From Opitutia bacterium (GTDB lineage Bacteria > Verrucomicrobiota > Verrucomicrobiia > Opitutales > Seribacteraceae), in assembly GCA_002721705.1 (NCBI GenBank), contig PBLJ01000019.1:1-40340 (forward strand): a stretch of DNA of 40,340 bases. The letters are read 5' to 3'. The position numbers and the translations under genes are program-made. Shown piece after piece: positions 31,741 through 40,340 of this stretch. Numbering within the stretch: position 1 is the stretch's first letter; every line of letters starts with the position of its first letter. The notes below the pieces were generated by a model. That model was not told the DNA's origin, did not search any database, and was given only the letters and a program-made list of their open reading frames with translations.

Positions 31741-34596
31741 TCAATTTAGGTAACGAAAGTCGAGGCAGGCAAAAAGCCCATGAAGGATGCCACCCCAAGT
31801 ATCTTGCTGTTTTGTCTCTCCATCATGCTTTTTCAGATAGGCTAAGGCAAGGGACTTTTCCGCTTCGTTGGGGATTCGTCCAAGGGTGATCTTGTAAGCC
31901 AGAACGAGACGCTGTTGATCATCCAGTTCTTTCCTTTCCAGGATTTTGTCGGCGGCAGCATTGGCCTCCTTTAGCACGAACTCGCTGTTCATCATGTACA
32001 AAGCCTGAGTCGGAACTGTGCTGGCGTTGCGGTTACCCGAAACAAGCCCGGGGTTCGGGTAATCGAATACGTCGAACATTTCCGGTATGCGGTTGCGATC
32101 GAGTTTCTCGAACATGGAGCGTTTTTGGTTTATGCTGTCCCCGGAATCATCAAACCGCCCACTTGCCACCAAGATTGCATCGCGAATGGCTTCCACTTCG
32201 AGCCGCCGCCGGTTTTGTCGGGAAAAAAGATCGTTTTCCGGATCTGCCTCAAGTGCTTTGGCAGTTTCCAAGGATGACATGCGATAGGTTTTGGAAAGCA
32301 TGATCTTGCGGATCAACTTTTTGGTGGACCAACCGTTCTTCATCAAGGAGGTGGCCAAGTGATCCAGTAACTTGGGATGTGTGGGGCGCGACCCCATTTC
32401 CCCGAAATTGTCCATTGTGGTGACAATCCCTCGCCCAAAAAGATGACGCCAAACCCGGTTTGCGTAGACACGGGCGGTAAGGGGGTTGTCCGGGGAAGTC
32501 ACCCAATCGGCGAGCTCGAGTCGACCGCTGGCTCCTTTGGGAATTTCAGGCTTGGGAGATTTTCCTTCAGGGGTGGCCACGGCCAGAAATCCGCGTTTTA
32601 CGTAAGGACCCAAGTTACGTATCCCCCCACGGGTGTGAATCCGCCAGTCGCCCGGGTCTTTGCCTTCGTTCACCGACATTACCTTACCGGCGGCGGCGGG
32701 ACTCTTTTTCTTGTGGGCGGCAATGCGTTTCTTGAGGTCGGTGACCAATGCCTGGAGCCTTTTCTTTTCCACTGAATTTTCTTTTGGAGCCTTTTTTTCC
32801 TTTGGCTTATCGACGATAACGGGAGGTGAGCTCTTTTTACCCGTGGGCAGCAGACGTATGGCATCGGCGATGACCACTTGAGCTGTGCCCTCCGTAGAGA
32901 TGGTAACCACGTCCCACTCCCCCTCCTCGAAATGAAATTTCCCCAGCGAAAAGAAGGAGCCCAGAACCGGAGGCTTCTTGGTTTGATCGACGTGAATCTT
33001 TATTTCTCCCAAATCGTGGTGAACTGTCACGGGCGTGTTCCTGGACCGGTTGGTTCCAGCCGTGTAGGAAAATTGGACTTCGTATTTACCCGCTTTGGGA
33101 ATGCGAGCTGAAAAGGTGACGGATTTTTCACCCTTTCGCTTTCCATTGTCATGGATGTATCTAGAGCCCACGAAAATCGGGCTGTGCGTGGAGGAAGTCC
33201 ACTGTCCAACCAGTTTGGCCTTGTTGTCATCCACCACGATTCCCTCCAGTTTTGAAGGATCAAGATTCCTTGCTTCATTTCCCCCCGAAGTTGCTTTCCC
33301 GCCTGCTTTCTTCAAATCATTCTCGGCTTTCTTCAGCTCATTTTCCAGTTTCTTCAGTTTGGCGGTATGCGCTTCGCGAATGGCCTTGTTTTTGTCTCGC
33401 AGGTCACGCTGGATGAAATTGGCGACGTTGGATATCTTGAAACTTTCGGTGCTGCGGAATATGCCGGCCAAGGAATAATATTCAGCTGTGGGAAAGGGAT
33501 CAAAGGGATGGTCATGGCAGCGGGCGCAGCCCATGGTGACACCTAGAAAAGTACGTCCCACAGCGGAAATTTGTTCGTCCACGACCTCCATTCGCAAGAG
33601 CGCCTTGTCCTGCAATTCGTAGTTGTGCGGCCCGAGCGCCAGGAATCCAGTCCCCGTCAGGTTCTCGTTGAATTCCTCATCGGAGGAGGAGTGGAGCAGG
33701 TCGCCGGCGATTTGTTCCTTGGCGAATCGATCAAAAGGCTTGTCCTCATTATAGCTGTTGATGACGTATTCACGATAGCGAGGAGCGTTGGGGAATGCGA
33801 TGTTGCGGCCCCCGCCCGAGGTGTCCGCATAACGGGCCACGTCGAGCCAATGGCGTCCCCATCTTTCCCCGAAGCGAGGGGAATCGAGCAACCGGTCCAC
33901 CAGTTTTGCATAGGCCTCGGAAGCCTTGTCCGAAAGGAAGGCGTCGATTTCCTGGGGTGTTGGAGGCAAGCCCGTAAGGTCAAAATAGGCTCGACGCAAC
34001 AAGGTCGCCTTGTCTGCCGCAGAAGCAGGTTGCAAGCCCTTCTTTTCGAGTTTGGCCAATACGTAACGATCCATTTCATCCTCTACCCAAGACTCGTCCT
34101 TGACCGCCGGTGGCTCCGTATCGGCCACGGGCCGATAGGCCCAGAATTTCCGACCCTCCTCCAAGCTCTTGCTTTGTGGCCCACTACTTTCACGAGCAAT
34201 TTCCATGGGTGCGTCTCGCGGGTCGGGAGCTCCCATCGCGATCCATTTCTCGAAATCAGCCACCACTTGCTTGGGCAACTTTTTATTTGGTGGCATGCGC
34301 AAATCGTTGTCCTTGTAGTGAATGGCGGTAAGCAAACGACTTTCAGTGGGTTTGCCTGGTATTACGACGGGTCCGTTTTCTCCCCCATGTACCCAACCCG
34401 CCTTGCGGTCCAAATAAAGGCCCGCCTTGAGCTTCTTCGCCTTCGCGGAATGGCATTGGTAGCAATTTTCAGCTAGCGCCGGGCGAATTTTCTTTTCAAA
34501 GAAAGCCAAACCTTCCGCCGTGTCTTCGGCCCAAGCGTAAAGCGCTGTCGTCAAGCATGCGACTAGCAACGAAACGCCTTTGGTCGAGGATTTCAT
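31741..34596 (-). CDS. PSCyt1-DUF1549-DUF1553 protein with a golvesin-like insert
   Basis: The 951-residue exported protein has a signal peptide (about residues 1-23). A PSCyt1 heme-type domain holds CYQCH (45-49) and RMPPNKKL (100-107). DUF1549 (about 150-380) contains LTGLPPTPQEID and a second CxxCH as CARCHDH (357-363). A coiled coil (397-432) precedes a beta domain (about 450-585; SRYIHDNGKRKG, ARIPKAGKYEVQFSYTAG, VVIADAIRLLP) that resembles golvesin/xanthan-lyase C-terminal domains. DUF1553 follows (about 640-951; DWVTSPDNPLTARVYANRVW, MMNSEFV). The two CxxCH motifs suggest a diheme electron-transfer protein, which is the family view. The ATG at 34596 is preferred over a TTG at 34611. 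The paired DUF1501 gene follows after 12 bases. Confidence 0.9.
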   Translation of the reverse strand: MKSSTKGVSLLVACLTTALYAWAEDTAEGLAFFEKKIRPALAENCYQCHSAKAKKLKAGLYLDRKAGWVHGGENGPVVIPGKPTESRLLTAIHYKDNDLRMPPNKKLPKQVVADFEKWIAMGAPDPRDAPMEIARESSGPQSKSLEEGRKFWAYRPVADTEPPAVKDESWVEDEMDRYVLAKLEKKGLQPASAADKATLLRRAYFDLTGLPPTPQEIDAFLSDKASEAYAKLVDRLLDSPRFGERWGRHWLDVARYADTSGGGRNIAFPNAPRYREYVINSYNEDKPFDRFAKEQIAGDLLHSSSDEEFNENLTGTGFLALGPHNYELQDKALLRMEVVDEQISAVGRTFLGVTMGCARCHDHPFDPFPTAEYYSLAGIFRSTESFKISNVANFIQRDLRDKNKAIREAHTAKLKKLENELKKAENDLKKAGGKATSGGNEARNLDPSKLEGIVVDDNKAKLVGQWTSSTHSPIFVGSRYIHDNGKRKGEKSVTFSARIPKAGKYEVQFSYTAGTNRSRNTPVTVHHDLGEIKIHVDQTKKPPVLGSFFSLGKFHFEEGEWDVVTISTEGTAQVVIADAIRLLPTGKKSSPPVIVDKPKEKKAPKENSVEKKRLQALVTDLKKRIAAHKKKSPAAAGKVMSVNEGKDPGDWRIHTRGGIRNLGPYVKRGFLAVATPEGKSPKPEIPKGASGRLELADWVTSPDNPLTARVYANRVWRHLFGRGIVTTMDNFGEMGSRPTHPKLLDHLATSLMKNGWSTKKLIRKIMLSKTYRMSSLETAKALEADPENDLFSRQNRRRLEVEAIRDAILVASGRFDDSGDSINQKRSMFEKLDRNRIPEMFDVFDYPNPGLVSGNRNASTVPTQALYMMNSEFVLKEANAAADKILERKELDDQQRLVLAYKITLGRIPNEAEKSLALAYLKKHDGETKQQDTWGGILHGLFACLDFRYLN

Positions 34597-34658
34597 CAAA
34601 CCTGTTTTCAATAGAGCGTATAAGAAAAATATCCTAAGATATGAACTAGTTGCTTATT

Positions 34659-34684
34659 TTGCATGCAACCTGTGGTTGTCGCAA
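34659..34684. terminator. Hairpin between the two DUF1501/DUF1553 pairs
   Basis: GCAACC and GGTTGT pair around a TGT loop, and TTGC with GCAA close the base past a small internal loop. It lies in the 118-base gap between the two pairs. No T-run follows on the minus strand, so it could attenuate, regulate or be chance. The gap shows no other clear signal. Confidence 0.3.
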
Positions 34685-34714
34685 GCTTGTACCCGCTGCG
34701 AAAGCTATTTCGAT

Positions 34715-36175
34715 TTAGGCAATAATCTCATGAACCACCTTGCCATGGACGTCAGTCAAGCGGTACTGGCGTCCTTGGAACTTGAAGGTCAGCCGTTCGT
34801 GGTCCATTCCGAGTAGGTGAAGGATGGTGGCCTGTAGGTCGTGGACGTGGACCTTGTCCTTGGCTACTCGAAAACCCAGTTCATCGCTGGCTCCGTGTAC
34901 GAAACCACCCTTGGTTCCGCCACCGGCCAGCATCATGGTGTATACGTCTGGAAAATGGTCTCGCCCCAGGTTTTTGCTTTTTGCGGTTCGTCCTTCTCTG
35001 AAGGGGGTTCGTCCGAATTCACCGCCCCACACGATCAATGTGTCATCGAACAATCCACGGGACTTAATATCCTTGATCAAGGCGGCCACGGGCTTGTCCA
35101 TGGTAGCGCATTTTTTTCGTAAGCCGTTGCCCAAGGCTTCTCCGGGATTGGTTCCGTGAAAGTCCCAACCCCAGTCGAAGAGGTGTACGAATCGTACGCC
35201 TTTTTCGACCAAGCGTCTAGCGAGAAGACAGTTGTTGGCCAAGCTGGTGGCGCCCGGTTGAGCGCCATATGCTTCGAGAACGTGTTTGGGTTCCTTTGCG
35301 ATGTCCATGACCTCGGGCACGGACATTTGCATGCGGAATGCCATTTCATATTGGGCCATCCGTGTGATGGTTTCGGCATTGCCTAGTTCTTCCGACTGAA
35401 TTCGATTAAGATCGTTGAGGGCGTCCAGACCGGCTCGACGCAGGTCTCGACTCATGCCTTTGGGATCGTTTACGTAAAGAACGGGATCGCCCTTGGATCG
35501 GCATTGTACACCTTGGAACACGCTTGGCAGAAAACCGCTGCCAAAGGAGTTTTTGCCTCCATTGGGTTGTACGCCGCTTGAGATCAAGGCAACGAATCCC
35601 GGCAGGTCTTGGTTCTCCGAACCGAGCCCATAGGTCACCCAAGAGCCCATACTGGGGCGACCCGCCCGCGGACTTCCCGTGTAGAGCAAAAGCTCCGCCG
35701 GGGCATGGTTGAACTGATCCGTGGTCATCGACTTGATGAAAGTTAGGTCGTCCGCCAGTTTGGATAACTCGGGAACCGCGTCCGACATCCATAGACCATT
35801 GGCCCCATGACGATTGAATTCGTGGGGTGTTCCCATCAGTTTGGGAACGCCCGAAGTGAAAGCGAATCGCTTGCCTTTCAAGTATTCGTCCGGACAGTTT
35901 TCACCTTCTCGCTTTTGCAGTTCAGGTTTGTAGTCAAAAAGGTCAAGGATCGGAGGGGATCCAGTCATGTGCAGATAAATTACCCTTTTGGCCTTGGCTG
36001 GGAAATGGGTGTCTCGAGGCAACTGCGGGGCCGTTGGATCATAGGACAAGGCGGCGGCCGCTTTATTGCCCAACAGGGAAGCCATGGCAATGCCTCCGAG
36101 TCCCAAACCCGTGGAACCTAGGAATTCCCGTCGCGTCTTGAGTAGAAGGTTTTCCAGTATAGGTTCAGCGCTCAT
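34715..36175 (-). CDS. Tat-exported DUF1501 protein (paired with a DUF1553 protein, divergent signature)
   Basis: The 486-residue protein has a twin-arginine signal, TRREFLGSTGLGLGG (Arg15-Arg16). The first signature is GSPPILDLFDYKPEL, where the canonical family form is [10 protein letters not shown]; the Gly, Ser and His positions differ. [13 protein letters not shown] and GRDHFPD are intact. The C-terminus, GMDHERLTFKFQGRQYRLTDV then HGKVVHEII, matches the other paired copy (30319-31728). Its ATG is preceded by a 14-base AT palindrome with no Shine-Dalgarno sequence. It begins 19 bases after the stop of the large DUF1553 protein on the same strand. Chemistry is unknown. Confidence 0.89.
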   Translation of the reverse strand: MSAEPILENLLLKTRREFLGSTGLGLGGIAMASLLGNKAAAALSYDPTAPQLPRDTHFPAKAKRVIYLHMTGSPPILDLFDYKPELQKREGENCPDEYLKGKRFAFTSGVPKLMGTPHEFNRHGANGLWMSDAVPELSKLADDLTFIKSMTTDQFNHAPAELLLYTGSPRAGRPSMGSWVTYGLGSENQDLPGFVALISSGVQPNGGKNSFGSGFLPSVFQGVQCRSKGDPVLYVNDPKGMSRDLRRAGLDALNDLNRIQSEELGNAETITRMAQYEMAFRMQMSVPEVMDIAKEPKHVLEAYGAQPGATSLANNCLLARRLVEKGVRFVHLFDWGWDFHGTNPGEALGNGLRKKCATMDKPVAALIKDIKSRGLFDDTLIVWGGEFGRTPFREGRTAKSKNLGRDHFPDVYTMMLAGGGTKGGFVHGASDELGFRVAKDKVHVHDLQATILHLLGMDHERLTFKFQGRQYRLTDVHGKVVHEIIA

Positions 36176-36181
36176 GATTTT

Positions 36182-36195
36182 AAATAAATTTATTT
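36182..36195. repeat. AT palindrome directly before the DUF1501 start
   Basis: AAATAAATTTATTT is a perfect 14-base palindrome and overlaps the end of the upstream stop codon. It forms the leader of the gene starting at 36175, where no Shine-Dalgarno sequence exists. It may aid SD-independent initiation or simply reflect AT richness. Confidence 0.35.
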
Positions 36196-39100
36196 TAACG
36201 CTTTAGGAACACCTCATCGAGGTTAAGCAAGACATTGCCGACTACTGTCCATGAAGCGAGCTCAACGGCGTTGGATCCAACGGGCAATGGACCAATGGGG
36301 ATGGTGGCCATGGCGTTGGCGGCGGCGGCATCGGAGGTGTAGGTTGCCCTCACTTCCTCGAAGAGGGCGTTTAATCTTTTGGTTTCGTTAGGAGTTGGAT
36401 GCCGCGTTAAGCAGAGACGAAAGCCATGGGATATTTTTTCCTCATTCGTTTCACCGGCTTTTGACATGCGTCTCGCCAAAGCTTGAGAGGCCTCCACGTA
36501 GACGGGATCATTCATGGTGACGAGGGCTTGAAGGGGGGTGTTGGTTGGTGTGCGACGGATATTGCAAACGAAGCGGTTGGGGGCGTCGAAGGTAGCCATC
36601 GAAGGATAGGGATTGGAACGTCTCCAATGCACGTAAATACCTCGCCTGAACTTGTCTTCACCAGCACTGGTTTTCCAGTCCAATCCTGGGCCAAAGGCCG
36701 CCTTAAGCCCCAAGTTGGGTTGTGGTGGCTTGACTGGAGGTCCGTACATTTTTCTGCTCAGCAAACCGGAGGCGAAAAGGGCTTGGTCACGAATCATTTC
36801 CGCGGATAGCCTTTGCCTTGGTCCTCGACTGAGTAGTTCATTGAACGGATCCTTCTCGGCTCGGAGTGAATCCACTTTGGAGGATTGACGATAGGTGGCG
36901 GACGTCACGATGATTTTGAGCAGAGCTTTCACGTCCCAGTCCAGTCGTACCAGTTCGGTGGCCAGCCAATCGAGTAATTCGGGATGTGTGGGTAATTCTC
37001 CTTGTGAACCGAACTCTTCACTTGACCGGACGATGCCTTGGCCGAAGAGGGATTCCCAGTAACGGTTGGCCACTACTCTTGCCGTGAGGGGGTTTTCCCC
37101 GGAGACGAGCCAGCGGGACATGCCCAGGCGATTAAGTTTTTCTCCTTCAGGCAGGGGTGGAAACACTGCGGGCAACCCGGCCGTCACTTCCTTGTCCTTG
37201 GCCAAGAAATCACCCCGGAGCTGAATGTGAGTCTTTCGCGGTTTGGTTATTTCACGCATGATGGGCACCGTTGTCTGCGGTTTCATCTGGCGAGCGCTGG
37301 CGGAAAAATCAGCCAATTCCTTTTCCGCCTTCCTTACTTCGGGTGATCCGTTGGAATAGTAGGAACGAATGGTTTCCTGTTCAGCGGGTGTACGGTCTTT
37401 GGCAGAGCGAGCCAAGGCAGAGAATACTTGGTTGGGCAATGGTACGTCGAGCTTGGCTAGCGGTGCCTTTAGCCAAAAGATTTCCTTGGGATCCTTTTTG
37501 GCTAGATCGGGACTAGTTATCCGCAGGGTCATGCCCGCCTTTTTTTCAAGTTCGCCGTCGAAACGGTACAGACCGGATTCATTGGCATGTGGAATAGGCA
37601 CCACGACTAGTGTTTCGGCTCCATCAAGCGCCTCGGCATGGGAGGGCTTTGGGGTCTTGGCGATTTCCTTGTTCCAAACGGGGCGTCGTTTTTCATCAAG
37701 CAGTTCCAAACGGAATTTCTTCAATCGATCTGCGGTTTCTCCATCCGTTCGGTTCCAAATGACCACCTTGTCGACTTGACTCTCCTGGCCAAGATCGACT
37801 TCCCACCAAGGATTGTCTGCCTGGCCTGTGTGAAAGACGCTTTTCTTTTGGTAATTTCCGTCGACGTTGCCGTCATTGCCATACCTCGCGGGGCCATCGA
37901 ATCCGGTGCTGATCTGGGTGGCTTTTCCCTTCAGGGCCAAGTTTTCCTTGCCTGAGAAAACCTGGACTTCCGCCAAATGCAGATATCCCCCCTTGGTGAC
38001 GTTGGTCACTCGAAGAAACCGGCCCTGCTTACCAATCTCTCCCGCTTTCGGATAGAGGCGGAATTCCACCTTCGCCAAAACAGGTAATTGAATGCCCGCA
38101 AAAGATTCCTCTGGCATTATGATTGCGAGTACGTCCTCTCCTTGTTTTTCGAATTTCGCCGGGCTTTTTGTCAGGGAAATCTCAAAGCTCCGTTGCCAAG
38201 CCTCGAAATCCGCAGGAGTACTTTGTTTCAACGCATCGACCTTCTTCTGGAGCTCTGCAATCCGTACCTTCATCTCCGCCTTCTTTTTTGCCTGTTCGCC
38301 GGAGTAAGCCTTGAGGGTGGGGCTTTCGTCGCGCCGGTCGGCATCTGCCGTGTTGTTGAGGATGGCGAAGAAACGAAAATACTCTTCCTGTGAGATGGGG
38401 TCGTATTTGTGATCATGGCACTGGGCGCATGCCATGGTGACTCCCATCCAAACCGCCATGGTGGTGTTCACCCGGTCGACTACGGCGACGTTGCGGAATT
38501 CCTCGTCGTTGGTGCCTCCTTCATTGTTGGTCTGGGTATTTCGGTTGAAGGCAGTGGCGATCAGTTGATCGTCGGTGGGTTCGGGTAGCATGTCACCAGC
38601 GAGTTGCTCGACCGTGAATTGATCGAAGGGCAGGTTGTCGTTGAAGGCGCGTATTACCCAGTCGCGGTAGCCCCAGATGGTTCGTGGTTGGTCATCGGCA
38701 TACCCGGCGCTGTCGGCATAGCGGGCTAGGTCCAACCATTGCCGCGCCCAATGTTCGCCGTAAGCTGGGGAATCCAGCAGGCGATCGATCAGTTTTTCAT
38801 AAGCTTTCGGCGAAGAATCCCGGGCAAAGGAATCGGCTTCTTCCAAAGTGGGCGGCAACCCCGTCAGGTCGAGGGATAGTCGACGAACAAGGGCGAGGCG
38901 GTCGGCTTCCTCTGTTGGGCGGAGATTCGCCGCATCAAGTTTGGACATAATGAAGTGATCGATCTCATTTTTTGGCCAGTTTTTGTGCTTCACCTCGGGC
39001 AATGCCGGACGAACGGGTTTGCTGTATGACCAGTGCGACTCGAATTCGGCGCCCTCTGCGATCCATTGTTTCAGAACTTCTTTTTGTTCCTTGGTCAGGA

Positions 39101-39410
39101 AACGCTTGATTTCCGGAGGTGGCATTACCTCATCCTCGTCGTCTGAAAAAATGCGATGAATGAGTTCGCTGGCATTGGGTTCACCGGGTACCACCGCTCG
39201 TGTTCCCTTGCGTTCCAAGATGGCGGACGCCTTGTCGTCCAATCTCAATTTTGCCTTGCGAGCCTTGGCGTCCGGACCATGGCATTGGAAGCAATTTTCC
39301 GAAAGAATGGGCCGAACGTCGCGGTTGAACTTTATCTTGGCCGCAAGAAATTCTCCCGACAGGAAGCAGTATGTCAGGAGCAGCAACGAATATTTAGGAA
39401 AGCGTCGCAT
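36195..39410 (-). CDS. PSCyt1-DUF1549-DUF1553 protein with an F5/8 type C insert
   Basis: The 1071-residue exported protein has a signal peptide (about residues 1-23). PSCyt1 holds [20 protein letters not shown] (CxxCH 40-44) and [12 protein letters not shown]1549 (about 145-345) contains [26 protein letters not shown] and a second heme motif, [11 protein letters not shown] (328-332). A short coiled coil (about 355-375) follows. An F5/8 type C (discoidin) domain (about 455-590) is recognised by [37 protein letters not shown] and [15 protein letters not shown]1553 ends the protein (about 790-1071; [21 protein letters not shown]). It should bind a carbohydrate through the discoidin domain. It is the first gene of the long minus-strand run, and its DUF1501 partner follows after 19 bases. 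Confidence 0.92.
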   Translation of the reverse strand: MRRFPKYSLLLLTYCFLSGEFLAAKIKFNRDVRPILSENCFQCHGPDAKARKAKLRLDDKASAILERKGTRAVVPGEPNASELIHRIFSDDEDEVMPPPEIKRFLTKEQKEVLKQWIAEGAEFESHWSYSKPVRPALPEVKHKNWPKNEIDHFIMSKLDAANLRPTEEADRLALVRRLSLDLTGLPPTLEEADSFARDSSPKAYEKLIDRLLDSPAYGEHWARQWLDLARYADSAGYADDQPRTIWGYRDWVIRAFNDNLPFDQFTVEQLAGDMLPEPTDDQLIATAFNRNTQTNNEGGTNDEEFRNVAVVDRVNTTMAVWMGVTMACAQCHDHKYDPISQEEYFRFFAILNNTADADRRDESPTLKAYSGEQAKKKAEMKVRIAELQKKVDALKQSTPADFEAWQRSFEISLTKSPAKFEKQGEDVLAIIMPEESFAGIQLPVLAKVEFRLYPKAGEIGKQGRFLRVTNVTKGGYLHLAEVQVFSGKENLALKGKATQISTGFDGPARYGNDGNVDGNYQKKSVFHTGQADNPWWEVDLGQESQVDKVVIWNRTDGETADRLKKFRLELLDEKRRPVWNKEIAKTPKPSHAEALDGAETLVVVPIPHANESGLYRFDGELEKKAGMTLRITSPDLAKKDPKEIFWLKAPLAKLDVPLPNQVFSALARSAKDRTPAEQETIRSYYSNGSPEVRKAEKELADFSASARQMKPQTTVPIMREITKPRKTHIQLRGDFLAKDKEVTAGLPAVFPPLPEGEKLNRLGMSRWLVSGENPLTARVVANRYWESLFGQGIVRSSEEFGSQGELPTHPELLDWLATELVRLDWDVKALLKIIVTSATYRQSSKVDSLRAEKDPFNELLSRGPRQRLSAEMIRDQALFASGLLSRKMYGPPVKPPQPNLGLKAAFGPGLDWKTSAGEDKFRRGIYVHWRRSNPYPSMATFDAPNRFVCNIRRTPTNTPLQALVTMNDPVYVEASQALARRMSKAGETNEEKISHGFRLCLTRHPTPNETKRLNALFEEVRATYTSDAAAANAMATIPIGPLPVGSNAVELASWTVVGNVLLNLDEVFLKR

Positions 39411-39431
39411 ACTGTATGTAACTTTTTAGAG

Positions 39432-39462
39432 GGATTGGCCTCGAGGCAAACTTTTCCAATCC
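39432..39462. promoter_or_regulatory. Nested inverted repeats in a divergent promoter region
   Basis: GGATTGG (39432-39438) and CCAATCC (39456-39462) are a perfect seven-base inverted repeat with a 17-base spacer. A 10-base palindrome, GCCTCGAGGC (39438-39447), overlaps the first arm. The site lies between the DUF1553 gene start and the Gfo/Idh/MocA gene start, so a dimeric regulator could bind there. Confidence 0.35.
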
Positions 39463-39512
39463 GTAAAGAAGATGTTTGCGCACGAGGCGTTGAGCGTCCT
39501 ATCGTCCATTCC

Positions 39513-40340
39513 ATGAACAACCCTAATCCTTCTCGACGTCGTTTTATTCTTCAATCCGGAAAGCTTGTCGCCGCAGGCGCAGCGGCTTCCGTTACAGGCC
39601 CATTTCTGCTCTCCGCGGAGAAAGGTTCACCAAATGAGCGCGCTCGTTACGGCGCCATCGGAGTTGGTGGCCGTGGAACTAGTATCGCCAACGCCGCTCG
39701 CCGCTTCGCCGATATCGTGGGTGTTTGCGATCTTGATACCCAACGAACCGATCGTGTCATCAAGGCTCTTTCCCAAGGCAAGGCCGATGGATATCAGGAC
39801 TATCGAAAATTGCTCGATCGCAAGGATATTGACTTTGTCACCATCGGTACCACCGACCATTGGCACACCCGAGTGGCCATCCATGCGATGCGAGCGGGCA
39901 AGGACGTTTATTGCGAAAAGCCACTCACCCTTACCATCGATGAGGGCAAGCAAATCTGCAAAGTGGTCAAGGAGACGGGTCGCGTTTTCCAAGTTGGTAC
40001 CCAGCAGCGCACGGAGATGGGTAGAAAATTTTTGCAGGCCATAGGAATCATTCGCGAAGGTCGCATCGGCAAGGTCAAGAAGGTAACCTGTGACATCGGA
40101 GGAGGACCCAAGGGTGGGCCATTCAAGAAATCCGATCCACCGGCCAATCTCGACTGGAACACTTGGCTCGGCCAAGCTCCGCTCGTCGACTACATCAAGG
40201 AGCGTTGCCACTATCAATTCCGTTGGTGGTACGAGTACTCCGGTGGCAAAATGACTGACTGGGGAGCTCACCACGTCGACATCGCGCAGTGGGCCATCGA
40301 TCAAAGCGGAGAGGGGCAAGGCCCCCTATCGATTGATCCG
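39513..40340 (+). CDS. Tat-exported Gfo/Idh/MocA family oxidoreductase (partial, C-terminus missing)
   Basis: The 276 codons before the window edge start with a twin-arginine signal, [20 protein letters not shown] (Arg8-Arg10). The NAD(P)-binding Rossmann motif is [11 protein letters not shown] (48-58), and the catalytic EKP is intact (CEKPLTLT; Glu135, Lys136, Pro137). [19 protein letters not shown] and [23 protein letters not shown] are conserved in exported members of this family, such as the glucose-fructose-oxidoreductase-like proteins of Verrucomicrobia and Planctomycetes. Export with bound cofactor through Tat is expected. It diverges from the DUF1553 gene and its role is probably oxidation of a sugar in the periplasm. 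The C-terminal end is outside the window. Confidence 0.92.
   Translation, partial: MNNPNPSRRRFILQSGKLVAAGAAASVTGPFLLSAEKGSPNERARYGAIGVGGRGTSIANAARRFADIVGVCDLDTQRTDRVIKALSQGKADGYQDYRKLLDRKDIDFVTIGTTDHWHTRVAIHAMRAGKDVYCEKPLTLTIDEGKQICKVVKETGRVFQVGTQQRTEMGRKFLQAIGIIREGRIGKVKKVTCDIGGGPKGGPFKKSDPPANLDWNTWLGQAPLVDYIKERCHYQFRWWYEYSGGKMTDWGAHHVDIAQWAIDQSGEGQGPLSIDP

Noticed and set aside
1..40340. CRISPR array, tRNA, rRNA, insertion sequence or prophage
   Set aside because: No regularly spaced repeat, cloverleaf-like sequence, transposase motif or phage gene was seen on reading both strands.

Overview
The window looks like chromosomal DNA of a free-living member of the Verrucomicrobiota, or a close PVC relative. 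The evidence is the gene repertoire: four exported DUF1501 proteins, two PSCyt1-DUF1549-DUF1553 cytochrome-type proteins, a ThuA / membrane-bound-dehydrogenase-type / CxxCH-cytochrome fusion, a type I sulfatase, exported esterases, Gfo/Idh/MocA proteins and Verru_Chthon-like prepilins. Several start codons lack a Shine-Dalgarno sequence and follow AT-rich leaders. I see no rRNA, tRNA, CRISPR array, insertion sequence, phage gene or plasmid origin. Gene density is high and several convergent genes end within 25 bases of each other.

Region 1 (1-2534) has a cut-off PilX/Verru_Chthon A-like gene, phosphatidylserine decarboxylase (psd) and a type IV prepilin. Region 2 (2598-9330) has a PAS-AraC regulator divergent from a 1088-residue ThuA/dehydrogenase-like/cytochrome c fusion, then a Gfo/Idh/MocA protein without the usual catalytic EKP motif, and a convergent arylsulfatase. 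Region 3 (9425-17536) holds an exported protein with two HMA-like metal-binding domains, a tight five-gene operon (cyclase-family hydrolase, HPS/KGPDC-type decarboxylase or aldolase, MDR dehydrogenase, SDR, sugar-phosphate isomerase-like protein), a lipoprotein MsrA, an unpaired DUF1501 protein and a DUF1537 acid-sugar kinase. Together these suggest catabolism of a sugar acid or related polyol, but the substrate is unknown.

Region 4 (17643-23358) has a PQQ-type propeller, a second unpaired DUF1501 protein and the most unusual locus. There a Hanks-type Ser/Thr kinase carries a transmembrane helix and an outward-facing protein-isoaspartate methyltransferase (PCMT)-like domain whose SAM loop is altered. 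Ten bases downstream lies a separate, intact PCMT with a lipoprotein-like signal peptide.

Region 5 (23375-39410) is a run of eleven genes on the minus strand. Its first part is two successive [PSCyt1-DUF1549-DUF1553]-[DUF1501] pairs whose large proteins carry different carbohydrate-binding-like inserts (F5/8-type and golvesin-like). It continues with a quinone oxidoreductase-like MDR, DNA polymerase IV, a small lipoprotein, a CE15 glucuronoyl esterase, an alpha/beta hydrolase and a PhoD-like phosphoesterase. Region 6 (39513-end) is a cut-off Tat-exported Gfo/Idh/MocA oxidoreductase. Overall the content fits a specialist in complex, probably sulfated or esterified polysaccharides that does much of its chemistry in the periplasm.
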